Part shown: piece by piece, positions 42,309 through 55,089 of the stretch
How the letters are laid out: each line of letters starts with the position of its first letter
Position numbering within the stretch: position 1 is the first letter of the stretch
From: Sapria himalayana
Lineage: Eukaryota > Streptophyta > Magnoliopsida > Malpighiales > Rafflesiaceae
DNA: 64,000 nt
NCBI GenBank assembly: GCA_029783825.1
Contig: JAREIK010008192.1
Location: 60,116-124,115, forward strand
Direction: 5' to 3'
Notes under the pieces: model-generated
Database searches by the model: none
Seen by the model: the letters and a program-made list of their open reading frames with translations, nothing else
What the model was told of the DNA's origin: nothing
Position numbers and translations under genes: made by a program

Positions 42309-42715
42309 GTCTCAACAAAAAAATATCATATAGTTAGGGACAATTCCCTAGCTAAATGGGCATTTTCAGTCGCTAAATGAGAAATAGCAATGGATTAACG
42401 ATAGATCAGTTCCCTATCTAAAGTCTTGGTCACTAAAATGTAGCGAGGAAAAATATCCCTAGCTAAAAATTTAGCGACGGAAAAATCACTTGCTAAAAAA
42501 ACAAATTCCCTAGCTAAATTAGCAAACTAAATGAGATTTTCCGTCACTAAACGAAAATAGCAAGGAAATATTCCCAAGCTAAAGTGATGGTCGCAAAATT
42601 TTAGCGACGAAAATGGTCCCTAGCTAAAAAAATGTAGTGACAGAAAAATTCGTTACTAAAATAAAGATTTCCCCTGCTAATTTAGCAAGGTATTTTTCCC
42701 TATCTATTTTAATTT
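42309..42715 (+). mobile_element. CACTA-like terminal region, copy 3
   Basis: Begins CTCAACAAAAAAATATC (CACTACAAAAAA-like) directly after the GATA array. It carries CAATTCCCTAGCTAAATGGG, TTTCAGTCGCTAAATG, ATTTAGCGACGGAAAAAT, TTTAGCGACGAAA and GTAGTGACAG. Copy 1 and copy 3 share both motif type and what follows them (AATAATTTAATATTT, then repeat H). Confidence 0.75.
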
Positions 42716-42895
42716 CAAAACTATTTTCAGAATTTAATTTATTTTAAATTTTCTTAATTAAATAATTTAATATTTTAAAATCAAATTGAATAAAAAATGA
42801 AACTATACATAATTTATTATAAACAAAAATAAAATCATTTAATTACTTATTCTAATTCAATATTTTACATAATCGAAACAAAAAAAATAGAATTG

Positions 42896-43165
42896 TATTA
42901 CATCTTATTAATCAATGTATCTACCACACTGCATAAAATAAAATATATTCATTCATTGACGTTGCTTTCTTTCCCTCTACTCCTGTGATAACCATTTTTC
43001 TACTACGAAAAGGCTGTCCGAGCCACGGTACATATTATATAGTGAAAAATATCATCATTTATACAAGCTTTCTATGAGGAACAATGCAGTATCATATTTG
43101 TAAGAAATTTAAACCACTCAGTCAGATTAAAATAAAAAAAAGATATGCTTTGATCAATATATAAT
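42896..43165. repeat. Head repeat H, copy 3
   Basis: First of the tandem set. GTCCGAGCCACGG and TCTATGAGGAACAATGCAGT are conserved. Confidence 0.85.
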
Positions 43166-43349
43166 ATTGCAGTATATATTTTAATATATACTAGCACTTC
43201 ACTCGTACATATATTACTACAGTATATGTACATATAACTATAGTATTATATGTACATATATACTAAGTACAAATATACTTAGTATATATGTACATAAACT
43301 ACTATAGTATTATATGTATGTATATACTAAATTTATTAGCACGTATATA

Positions 43350-43898
43350 CCGCATTTGTTGTTGTTGCTGTTAATATCGCTACCACTGCCGCTCCTACCA
43401 CCACTGCCACTACCATTGTCGCTGCCAATACCACTGCTGCTATTGGCATAGTTGCCGCTACCTATGCTGTCGCAACTATCGCCGATGCCACCATCGCAGT
43501 TGCCGCCGCTACCCCCACTATCGGTATTTCCACTGCATGCCATAACTACCACTGCTGCCACTAGCGCCAGTACCACCATTGCCAGCGCTACTACTACCAC
43601 TGCCACTACTGCCGCTGCCACCGCTGCCACCTCTGCCACTGCTGTCGTTGCTTTCGGTGCTGCCACTGCTACCACCACTGCCAATGCTACTTCGGGTGTA
43701 GCCTCTACTACTGCTATTACTGCCGCTGCCACTACCTCTGCTATCACCACTCCTGCCACTCCCACCGATGCCGCTGCCACAACTATTGCTGCTGCCGCTT
43801 CCGCCAGTGCCACAGCCACAAATGCCGCCATTGTTGTCAATGTCAGTGCTACCATCACTGCCATTGCTGTCACTATTGCTGCTGCTACTGCTGCTGAT
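43350..43898. repeat. GCT/ACC trinucleotide array 2
   Basis: About 550 bp of N-C-Y triplets. Open frames on both strands (to 200 codons) are side effects. Confidence 0.9.
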
Positions 43899-44194
43899 TA
43901 TAGGCTTTTACATACCTATAATATACTAAAACTATACCCAAAAAATTCGAAGACACATAAACATATTCACAGATATATAAAAATAGTTATTATACACATG
44001 AACAAACAAAAATTAACGTTGATTGTCATACTGCTTAAACTAAAATTTAATTAAATAATTTAATATTTTTATATTAAATTTAATAAAATTAGAATCTATA
44101 AATGAAAATTTTAAATTAAACAAAAAAAATTCATTTAATAACTTTTTATAATACAATATTTTAAATAACTAAATCAAAAAATTAACAAAATTAT

Positions 44195-44480
44195 ATTATA
44201 TCTTATCAATCAATGTATCTACCAACTGTGCATAAAGTATAATCTATCCATGCTTTGATGTTGCTTTCACTCTCTCTGCTCCATCGATCACCAACATTCT
44301 ACTGTGAAAATGCTGTCTGAGTAATTGTGCTTCATGTCTGTTGAAAAGTCCCTACACTTATACAAATTTCATATGAAAAATAATGCGGTACCACATTTGA
44401 AAGAAATTTAAACCACTCAATCAAATAAAAATAAATTAAAAAAAGCTAGATTTTGATAAATATATATTACTGTAGTAAAT
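44195..44480. repeat. Head repeat H, copy 4
   Basis: Second of the tandem set. The GTACC and AAATTTAAACCACTCAAT landmarks are conserved. Confidence 0.85.
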
Positions 44481-44661
44481 GTGTACATTTATAGTAGCAT
44501 TTCACTCGTACATATATTACTGCAGTATATGTACATATAAACTTTAGTATTATGCATACATATATACTGAGTCCATATATACTCAGTATATATGTACATA
44601 AATACTATAGAATTATATGTACATATATACTGACTATATACGTACGTATATATCATATTTG

Positions 44662-45022
44662 TTGCCATTGTGCTAGTCTTGTTGTTGTCGCTCCTACTGC
44701 TGCTGCTGCTACTAGTGCTACTGCTGCCGCTATAGGTGTCGTTGCTGCCGCTATAGGTGTCGCTACTGCCACTGCTGTTGCCGGTGCTTCTGGTGCACCG
44801 CTGCTGCTAGTGCTGCCTCCACTGCCGGTGCTAATCCTGCCACCGCCACTAACGCCACTGTTGCCGCCGCTCCACTACCGCCGCTACTGCCGGTGCACCG
44901 CCACTGCAGGTGTTGCTGGTGCTGCAGCCACTGCCAGTGCTGGCACCGCTGCATGTATTGACGGTGCTACCGGTGCTGCCACTGCTATTGTCACTACCGC
45001 TCCTACAAATGCTACAACTACT
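44662..45022. repeat. GCT/GCC trinucleotide array 3
   Basis: About 360 bp; richer in GGTGCT and GCCGCT than the others. Confidence 0.88.
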
Positions 45023-45324
45023 GATAATAGGCTTTTACATACCTATATTAGGCTAAAACTCTACCCAAAAAATCCAGAAACACACAAACATATTCACAGA
45101 TATATAAAAATAGTTATTATTGACATGAACAAACACACATTAAAGTTTATTGTCATACAACTTCAATAAAATTTTAATTAAATAATTTAATATTTTTATA
45201 TTAAATTTAATAAAAATAGAAACTATAAATGAAAATTTTAAATTAAACAAAAAAAATTCATTTAATAACTTATTCTAATACAATATTTTAAATAACTAAA
45301 ATAGAAAAATAATTAATTATATTA

Positions 45325-45600
45325 CATCTTATAAATCAATGTATTTACCTACTGTGCATAAAGTATAATCTATCCATGCATTGACGTTGCTTTCTCTCCA
45401 TCTGCTCCTATAATCACTAACTTTTACTGCATAAAAGCTATCCAAGTCACGGTATGTCATATCTTTTAAAAAATCACTTCACTTATACAAGCTTCATATG
45501 GGAAATAATGCAGTATCTTATCTGTAAGAAATTTATACCACTCAATCAAATCAAATTTAATAAAAAAAACTATATTTTGGCAAATATATATTATTGTAGT
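45325..45600. repeat. Head repeat H, copy 5
   Basis: Third of the tandem set. Confidence 0.85.
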
Positions 45601-45769
45601 AAATATGTACATATATATTAGCATTTCACTCGTACATATATTTCTATAGTATATGTACATATAAACTATAGTATTATGCATACATATATACTGAGTACAT
45701 ATATACTTACATAAAAAACTATAGTATTATATGTACGTATATACTGACTATATACGTACGTATATACCA

Positions 45770-46606
45770 CATTTGTTGCCATTGCTGTTGCTCCCACTGT
45801 CGCTGCCACTGCTGCTCCCACTGTCGCTACCACTACTGTCGTTGCCGTTGCTGCTACCACACTACTGCTGTTGGCATTGCGGTTGCTGGCATTGCCACTA
45901 CTACCGCTGGTGCTGCCACTACTATCGCTGCTACCACTGCTGTTGTTGCCGCTGCTGCTGCCACTACCACTACTACTGCCTTGCTACCGCTACTACTCCC
46001 GCTGCCACTGCTGCTACCACTGTCGTGGCAGCTACCACCACCGCCGTCGCCACTGCTACTGCTGCTGCCATTGTTGCCGTTGCTGCCAATACTGACTATG
46101 CTGCCACCTTTTTTGGTGCTACAGCTGCTTCCACCTTTTCCGGTGCTGTAGCTGCTTCCACCATTGCCGATGCTATAGTTGCTGCCACCTTTGCCGATGC
46201 TACAGCTGCTGCCGCCGTTGACAGTGCTGTAGTTGCTACCACAACTTCCATCGTTACCAGTGCTATAACTACTACCGTCACTGCCGTTGCTACCACGGTG
46301 GGCGCTAATGCTGCCACAACCACTGCAACTGCCACAGCTGCTGATGTCGTCGTTACCACCGATGCCGCCCCTGCCGCATATGCAACCGCTGCCATCACTG
46401 GCACCACTGCCCCTAATGTCGCTGCTGCCTTCGCTACAAGCCACTGCCACTACTGCCACCGCTACTACTGCTACTGCCACTACCACTGCTACCGCAACTG
46501 CCACTACTACCATTGTAGCCACTACTATTACCACTACCAATGCCCCTGCTGTGACTTTCGCTACTATCATCACCGATGCTGCCATCGCTGCCACCGCTAC
46601 TGAATA
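45770..46606. repeat. GCT/ACT trinucleotide array 4 (longest)
   Basis: About 840 bp of N-C-Y triplets. Near 46,105-46,225 a 30-33 bp higher-order repeat appears (TTTTGGTGCTACAGCTGCTT, TTTTCCGGTGCTGTAGCTGC and similar). The 290-codon open frame is a side effect. Confidence 0.92.
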
Positions 46607-46745
46607 TAGCCTTTTACTTACCTATAATAGTCTAAAACTCTATCCAAAAAATTCGGAGACACACAAACATATTCACAGATATATAAAAACATTTATTATA
46701 GACATGAAATAACACAAATTAAAGTTGATTGTCATACAGCTTTAA

Positions 46746-47115
46746 CAAAAACCAAAAAGATGTCCATCAATTATGTTTAAAGATAAATAGAGTGCAAAAA
46801 TAAAAATTTTTAAGAATAATAAAGATAAAATAAGCTAGCCCTCTTTTTGAAAAAACTGACATCAGTAAATATGGGATCCATGCATTGGAAGGATCGTGGC
46901 AATGCCTGAATGTAGTTAATCAGAATTTTTTTGTGTCTCATATAATGTGTCCTACAAAGATTCATAATTAAGTTAATCGGAAAAGAAAAGAACTAAACTA
47001 GAATAAAAAAATTGAAACCTTCAAAAAAATATCATAATTATTTGCTACAGATAGATAAAAATAAAAAACAGTTCAGAAATAATTCTCATACGAAATCAAC
47101 CTCATAATTTGTAGG
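46746..47115. other. Spacer after the tandem units
   Basis: No gene recognised. It would hold the 3' end of the CACTA-like element begun at 42,309 if that element is complete, but no TTTTTTGTAGTG-like end is visible; the closest text, TTTGTAGGG near 47,110, is not convincing. Confidence 0.5.
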
Positions 47116-47399
47116 GAATTATCTAACTATCTATCTATCTTTCTATCATTTAATTTGTCTTTCAATCTATCTATCATTCTTACTATCAATTTCTCTATTA
47201 ATCTTTCTTTAAATCTATATATCAATCAATCTTGTAATCTATCTATTATAATGTCAATTAACAAGTCTATCTATATGTCTATCATTCTGTCAATCTTTCT
47301 ATTTATATATCTATCTATCTATCAATATATCTACTTATCAATATATCTATATATCTATTTATCTGTCTAACTTTCTATCTAATTATCTACTTATCTTAA

Positions 47400-47434
<35 letters not shown>

Positions 47435-47636
47435 TTGTCTATATATCTATCAATATATCTATTTATCTATCTATCTTTATATCTAACTATATATTTATAT
47501 CTATATCTATCTATCTATTTATTTATCTATCCATCTATCTATCTATATATCTATCAATTTTTTTACCTATGTCCCTATCTATCAATCTTTCTATCTATCT
47601 ATTTATCTTTCTATATATCTAAATGTCAATCAATAT

Positions 47637-47672
<36 letters not shown>

Positions 47673-48927
47673 CTATCTATCTATGTGTCTATATATCTGT
47701 CTAACTATATGTCTATTTATATTTCTAACTATATGTCTATCTATTTGTCTATTTATATATCTATCTTTTAATTTGTCTATATATTTGTTTATCTAACTAC
47801 CTATTTATATCTGTCTATTTATCTTTATGTATGTTTGGCTATCTATCTATCTCTCTATCTATCTATCTGTATAATTATCTTTCTATCTATATATGAATCA
47901 ATCAATATGTATGTCTATCTATCTATCTATCTATCTATCTTATCTTTGTATGCATGTATATATCTTTCTATGTGTTTGTCTATCTATATATCTACCTATC
48001 ACTATGTCTATCATTATGTCTATCAATCTATCTATCAAATAGTCTATCAATCTCTCTATCAATTTGTCGATCAATCTGTCAATAAATTTGTATATCAATC
48101 TAAATATAAATCTATCTATCAATCTATCTATCTATTTGTCTATCTATCTATCTATCTATCTATATATCTGTCTATCTATCTTTCTATCTGTCTGCCTGAT
48201 TGTCTGTCTGTCTGTCTATCGATCTATCAATCTATGTTTATATCTATTTGTCTATCAATCTGTCTAATAATCTAATAATCTATCTATCTATCTATATATC
48301 TGGCTATTTATATCTCTATCACTATACCTTTCTAAATGTCTATCTATTTATTTATATTTATATCTATCTATTTATCTATCTATCAATCAATTAATCTATC
48401 TATCTATATATCTATAATATATCTAGCTATCTATTTGTTTATCTATCTATCTATCTTTAAATCCATAAATTTATCTGTTTATCAATCTATCTATCTATCA
48501 ATCTATATTTATATTTATCTATCTATCTATATAGCTCTCTACCTACCTACCTTCCTATCCATCTATTTGTCTTTCTAATTATTTATTTATATATCTCTTT
48601 ATATGTCTTTCTATATATCTATATGCCTCTCTATCAATATATCAGTCTATCAGTTTATAAGCCTATTAGTCTATCTATAAATCTAACTAACAATCAATGA
48701 ATCTGTCTATTTGTATATCTATGTATCCATCTATAAGTTTATCTATATATTTGTCTATCTGTTTATCCTTCTATCTATCTATTTTATGTCAAAATATTTA
48801 TATGTCAATCTATATATCTATGTAACTATCTAACTATTATATTTATCAATTAATTTATATATCTTCTTTCTATTTTTTTTCTCTCAACCTCTCTAACTAT
48901 CTTTCTATTTATCAGCATATTTGTCAA

Positions 48928-48998
<71 letters not shown>

Positions 48999-49080
48999 AT
49001 TTATATCTATCAATATATTTATCACTCATCAGATCTGTTTACCTTTATATTTGTTAGTTTATCTAAATGTCTATCTAACA
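47116..49080. repeat. 2-kb degenerate TATC array with a long TA run
   Basis: (CTAT)n with CAAT and TGTC variants; a pure TA run of about 60 bp at 48,930-48,990. Strand sense is opposite to the 40-42 kb array. Confidence 0.96.
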
Positions 49081-49109
49081 AATAGGAAATCAAGTTATTA
49101 TCAATAATT

Positions 49110-50030
49110 GGTATTATAGGTTTAGGTTTTGCATTATGTTGCACCATTGGGCGAAGTTACTATTGATGATAATAATGAATTGAATAAATAGTAAAAAATT
49201 TGTAGACAATATCAGCATGTTAAAAGAGGTGTTCTCAATTGCCATACACAGTGTTTTGCAAGAATTGTCTAGAAGAATTTATATTTTGTAGATAGAAATG
49301 ACTGCATTTGAAGGAAAAGTGAAAATAAAAAAAATCTATAGAACGAAATTTGGATTCTTGAAAATATAGATGAAGGATTATATATACTAGAAAAATCTAT
49401 ATCAACCCCTTATGAGGAAGATGATAGAGTGTACGAAGAAAGAAGAACACATACTAGCACTTGAATTCATCTGAAATATGATATCTTACAAACTTACTTT
49501 CAATATAAAAATTGAGAAGAGCATAGTAAGGCTTATGATGGCTCTTGCTAGTATATACGAAAAACTAATTGATGCTAAAAAAGTGCACATGATAAGGTGT
49601 TTTTTCAATCTGAAGTTGACAGAAAGCACATCAGTGACCCAACAACTCAATAAAGTCAACACTATCACAACCCAATTAAGTTTGTTTGGAATTGAAGTCA
49701 ATGATGAAGTATGTGCATTGATACTTTTGTGTTCTCTATCAAAAAATAACATATTACAATTATAGTTGCTCATAGTTCATCAAGAACTAATAAATTGAAA
49801 TTTGATGATGTTCACGATCTAATTCTCAAAGTTAATTGAAAGAAATTCATCCAACAGAAAATGTCAAAGCAAATCAAAAACAAGAGGTCTAAATCTAAGA
49901 ATCATTGTAATTATAATAGTTCAAAGACCATTAAGTATTGAAATTATAGAGAGACAAGACACTACAAAAATCATTGCAAGTGTTATTTATTTTATAGCAT
50001 GGTAAAATGTATCACAATATATGAGTTTAA
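49110..50030 (+). pseudogene. Ty1/Copia gag remnant
   Basis: Start of a decayed Copia element. TTGGTATTATAGG at 49,111 resembles the initiator-Met tRNA primer site (TGGTATCAGAGC) usual for Copia. The 49,478-49,765 frame matches the gag core: ALASIYEKL, KKVHMIRCFFNLKL, STSVTQQLNKVNTITTQLS, FGIEVNDEVCALILLCSL. A second frame continues with LKFDDVHDLILKVN. Near 49,935 the zinc knuckle survives only as YWNYRETRHYKNHC, two of its Cys replaced by Tyr. Stops and a frameshift make it inactive. No protease, integrase or LTR follows; it is a fragment different from the palindrome Copia copies, which lack gag. Confidence 0.8.
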
Positions 50031-52290
50031 CAAGTAATAAAGTTAACTCTATGAATATGGATTATCATTTCATAGATATTGAATATTTGGATTAATTATC
50101 AAAGTTTCTTCATTATCTAAGCTTACAATAAGTAAATAGTTTCTAGTATTTACTCAAGTAAATAATTCTATGGTTAGCTTACAATAAGTAAACTATATCA
50201 AGTCCATGGGTATACAATTTATGAGTTAATGGCTATAGAGGTGATAAAATATGTTAGAGCTACTCATCCATATAGGTGGAACTTCTCAAACGCATCAAAA
50301 AGTCATCGGCATAAATTCATGTAAGAAATAATGTATGTCAGATGAGCTGGATATCTTATATATTTTAATCTAGTATGAATCATGTTGATCGTCAATGCTA
50401 GGGTATTTATAAGGGAGCCTATGCGACATTTAATTAAACATAGTAATTAAAATATAGTCAAATATATACATGTATTTAAATGTCTTATAAATTAGTATCA
50501 GTATACATAAAGCCTATTACATTTTTATTTGAACTAATTGAAAACCTATCAATAAATATTTACAGATATTAATTTGACATTAACAAATATTAATGTGACT
50601 ATACTTTAAATTTACAGATATTAAATACACTCTTATATTTTTATAAGAGTGTGTGGTTTTCCCTATACAAAAAGTCATGTATAAAATTTAGTTTACAAAT
50701 ATTAATATAATTATACTTATTGGGTAGGCAAGGCATTATGGAATAATAGATATTTTCATAATGCAAATTTATTAGACATGTATTTCATAATGATGACTTG
50801 CAAATTTCAAATATACATTATTAAAATCCTATCATAAAGTCATTATATATTCATTTGTGTAAAATATGTATATAATGTTATATGTATAATACTAATTATA
50901 TCTGAAATACATGACATGTATATTGAATGTATCATATATAAAATTATTATATATATATATGTTATTATATTTATATATAGTTATGTTTATGTAAACTATT
51001 TTTATAGTTATAAATATAATAAAATACACTTATATATTTATGTGTTATATACACACTGGCCAACACAAAACACCCAATTTGTGTTATATACGATTAAGTT
51101 TATATAAGCAATCCAATTATAATTAAATTAACAGAACATGTATTTAAAAAAAGTATAATTAAATTAACAGTATATGTACTCAAAAAATTATAATTAAATT
51201 AATTTTATATTAGCATACCTACTGCCCAACACAACAAAAATGCATTAGGTATGTATCACAATAAGTATTATTAAATTAATGTATACGATTAAAGAAGAAG
51301 AATTTCAGAAAAAAAATTAACAGATTTAGTACGCTTTAAGATAATCGATGAAGAATTAGGGTAGAAAATGTATCTCAAATCAATAACAATTATCGCTTAA
51401 TTCGAATATGTTTATGTTGCGTCGGTGTTGAGAGAAGATTGGAGGACTATTGAGTAATTGTGTCGTTTATTCTTCGAAAATGTTAGGAGAAAGATGGAGG
51501 ACTTAGTCACAACAAAATAAACACTAAATAACAAATTATATATATTTCTAAAATATTTATATTTTTAATTATAAAAACATTAACTAAATAATATAATATA
51601 TATATATATATATAATACAAAAAGACTCAATTATTTTCTTTATTATCAGAATTATTTCAACTAAATTAATGTGGGTGTAGTAAGGTACAAATAAAAAATA
51701 TACACCTTACAATTTTTTATTATAATATTAATTAAACAATGAATATATAAACAATTTAAAAAATATATATGTTTAGCCTTATAAAAAAATATCAAATAGC
51801 TATAAAATTAACAAACTTTATATAATAAGGCATACATGAAAAGATGATTTGTCTTCTATCCACTCTCCTAAGAGTAATAAAATACTCTTAATGTTAAAAA
51901 ATATATAAAAATTTTTATTTTATGGTTATAAAATTTTAAGAATTCATCTTATTAATTTTTATGAAGATAATATATAAAAATGTTGAAGGCATAAAATGTC
52001 ATATTATTTGATATCATTTATACTTTTTAAAATTCAAAAAATTACTTAAAGTGATGAGATAATTTAAAAAAGTTATATTAATTATTTTAATAAAGACCAA
52101 ATGTTAAAAGTTAATAGAAAAAATATTACTCAATTATTTAATTCTTAAAAATTTTAGTAGTGGCAAACATATATGTATTTATTTTTAAATATTAATTTAT
52201 TTTTTTAACTTTAATGAAAAAATTTATATTTTTTTTTATATTTCAAAATTTTCAAATTTTGTATTAATTATATTTTTTAAAAGTTTCCTA
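50031..52290. other. AT-rich spacer
   Basis: No gene recognised. GCTTACAATAAGTAAA occurs twice near 50,120-50,190. A short spaced repeat TATAATTAAATTAACAG occurs at about 51,117, 51,152 and 51,190. The segment 51,985-52,285 is the inverted partner of 38,620-39,110. Confidence 0.6.
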
Positions 52291-52851
52291 TATACTATAG
52301 TATATATATAAGTATATACTGCAGTATTATATGTACATATATATAATCACATAGCCTCAAGTGACATAAAACTACAACAAATTAGTATTATCCCATTTAT
52401 ACTTCACAAAACTGCAACATAACTTCGCTATCAACATAAATAAGAAATACAAAGATTATTTAAATTTTGGAAAATATCTATAAAAAATCATAGAGAAAAA
52501 CCTGGAAGACGAGCCACGAGCTAGGCTTGGGGCATCAAAGTTCACATCTTGTCTTCTCGTAACCAGAACTCTTTGTCAGTCATAAGGGTTATATGGTGGT
52601 TCCTCTGCACCGCCATGACTGAGTTGACAAGCTAACAAAAGAACTAGCAGATGAAATGGAGACTGATCATTTGTAGCAGTAACCATGAACAAATAAATAA
52701 GAATCTTGAACATAGAAAAGATGAGCACTCCACCATGCTAATGTGCAACACAAAATAATGAATATATTATTAGAATAATAATTTTGAATAACTATAATCT
52801 AAGCAATCCTTGTCTTACATATTTAAAACAATTACATAACAAAATTTTATT

Positions 52852-53130
52852 ACATCTTATTCATCAATGTATCTACCGATAGTACATAAAATATAATCTA
52901 TCTGTGCATTGATGCTATTTTCTCATCCTCAGCTCCTCCGATCACCATCTTTCAGCTGCTACAATGCTGTCCGAGTCACTGTGCATCATGTCTAGTAAAA
53001 AAAATCACTAACTTATAGAAACTTCATATGGAGAACAATGAGGTACCATATGAGTACGAAATTTAAATAAGTGAATAAAATCAAAAAAAACAAATAAAAA
53101 AAGTAATGTTTTGATAAATATATAATACTA
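52852..53130. repeat. Head repeat H, copy 6
   Basis: Equivalent of copy 2 in the segmental duplication. Confidence 0.87.
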
Positions 53131-53299
53131 TAGTATATATGTTCATATATATTGTAGTGTATATTATCATATATTACTGTAGTATTATATGTACATATAT
53201 ACTGAGTACGTATATACTCAGTATATACGTACATATAATGTTGTAGCATTTTATGTACAAATACTATAGTAATATGTGTGTATATATGTATGTATATAC

Positions 53300-53612
53300 A
53301 ACATTTGCTGCTGCTGTTGCTGTCGCCACCGCAGCTGCTACTACTGCTCCTGTTGCTGCAACTACCATTGCCCCAACTGCTACTGCCATTGCTACCATTG
53401 TTGGTTCCACCGCCCCTACTGTAGCTGCCACTACTGCTGCTCCTACCAGCACCACTATTGTTGCTCCTGCTATTGGTGTTGATGTTGCTGCCGCTGCTAC
53501 CACTGCTACCGCTTCTGCCGCTTTTGCTACTATTGTCGTAGTGGATGCTGCCGCTGACGCGGCAGCACCTGCCACTAGCTGCTGCCTATAGCTTCCACTA
53601 GCTACCACCGAT
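53300..53612. repeat. GCT/ACT trinucleotide array 5
   Basis: Equivalent of array 1 but with different internal triplet order, so the array has changed since duplication while its flanks stayed alignable. Confidence 0.9.
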
Positions 53613-53884
53613 AATAAATGTGGGAAAGGCGATGATGCTCGACTGATGAATTTCCATACCAACTGCTCGTTTTGAGATTGATCTTTTGACGTGGCAGCGA
53701 GCTACTTCTCCCTAAACAAGATCTGATATTCCTCTTGGCACTCGTGGCCCATAAAAATCAGGTACTGATACATTTTTCATTCCAATTGAATATAGTTTTG
53801 TGAGATGTAATAAAATTACAAGAGACTACATGAGCATCATTATCATCATCCTATGACATAGTACAATTATAACCAATCATTGCA

Positions 53885-54073
53885 GTGCCTACATCAAGAA
53901 AACTTATTTCCTCATACATACGCTTTGTTCCATGTGATAATTACATATACACACAATTACTAAAATATTTAAGACCAACCTATGGCTGCCTGGCTGGCCT
54001 AGATAAGAAATATCTTCATGCCATAGTTTTGGAAATGTCTAATATTCATGACTTTTATGACTTGCATCAGTAA
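53885..54073 (+). CDS. Unrecognised conserved frame, copy 2 (open)
   Basis: 62 codons, MPTSRKLISSYIRF to NIHDFYDLHQ, with LRPTYGCLAGLDKKYL in the middle. Aligned to 23,300-23,482 without gaps; the other copy has one stop. Function unknown. It may be a transposon exon relic; expression cannot be judged from sequence. Confidence 0.3.
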   Translation: MPTSRKLISSYIRFVPCDNYIYTQLLKYLRPTYGCLAGLDKKYLHAIVLEMSNIHDFYDLHQ

Positions 54074-54572
54074 GTAATGCATGATGATGATCGAAAAGCT
54101 CGAGCAATTATATATTCAAATGCATGCATGTGTGTGTGTGTGTGTTTGTGAATGGGCGTGTATGTATGACAATATATACATATCTACAAATACATATATG
54201 CACCCACTTATGTACATACTCATTATATACCTATGTATATACTCAGTATATACTATGTATATACCAAGTGTATTCATAGTTATAAACTCGGTATTTGTAC
54301 ATATACAGTGCATGTAATGCACCACATGACTGAAAATAAAGATAAGCACACCACAAGAGATAGCACATGATGCCCAGTATTGCACTCCCAGAATATCCAA
54401 CTCTGCATGGTAAGTAGAAACCTAGTATCATTAACAAATTGCACAGGCTTCAGACTTTACTAAAACTAATTGACAAATTGAAAATAAAAAAAGTCACCCA
54501 GTGAAAATCAGAACAGTACATGGCGAGAAAAATAGAATTTTTATCTTCTAAGACAAAACAAAAAAACAACAC

Positions 54573-54776
54573 ATGCCAGAACAAAATAATACAATCTCCA
54601 ATGACCTTGATACTAATTCAATCACAACATACTTTCTATCTTATAAATCTAAAATGCTCTCGAAGATAAATTTTCATCATGTATTCCTTCTTCTGTGTGG
54701 CTTTGTACTTGGTCTCTTTTATAGGTTAGGTTGCATTAGGAATGAGGCACCTAAATGCATGTATTTATTTTATTGA
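54573..54776 (+). CDS. Hypothetical 67-aa frame, copy 2
   Basis: Pair of 23,958-24,161, same length, sharing ITxxFLSYKS and SKINFHHVFLLLCG. No motif recognised. Low confidence that it is a gene. Confidence 0.18.
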   Translation: MPEQNNTISNDLDTNSITTYFLSYKSKMLSKINFHHVFLLLCGFVLGLFYRLGCIRNEAPKCMYLFY

Positions 54777-55089
54777 ACATGATATGAAAGTGGGGGAAAT
54801 AAAAGTGATAATGCCGCCGCCACCACCATCATTTCAGCTAACATGTTGGAAACTACCCCACGACACCTGATGTTTTTTTTAAAGAACAAAAGTAAAAGTG
54901 TTTGGATCATGCCATCAATATAAGCACTGCACTACATAGAATATATACAAGTTAAAAAAAATACATAAATTAAAATTGTGCAATAAATATAATGAATATT
55001 ATATATATTAATCATCTCAAACTTCATAGAAAAATGAAATTAAGATAGTCCAGATAGTTCTCATTAAAATATTTGCCAACAATTGTGAT

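Larger units (their letters stand above)
42716..46745. repeat. Three tandem 1.1-1.6 kb composite units
   Basis: Unit borders at about 42,716, 44,043, 45,169 and 46,745. Each unit has the same order: A/T leader (TTAAATAATTTAATATTT), repeat H, TA/GTAC stretch, N-C-Y trinucleotide array, tail (AGGCTTTTACATACCTATA, CACAAACATATTCACAG, TTGATTGTCATACAGCTT). Length differences come mostly from the trinucleotide array. Single, older copies of parts are at 20.4, 22.3 and 52.9 kb. Confidence 0.9.

Noticed and set aside
45731..46603. 290-codon Ala/Thr-rich frame and similar frames in the triplet arrays (22,663-23,064; 43,310-44,054; 44,552-45,169; 53,253-53,662)
   Set aside because: Open on both strands and in several frames at once, as expected of N-C-Y triplet repeats. 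Frames begin and end in flanking TA arrays or tails.
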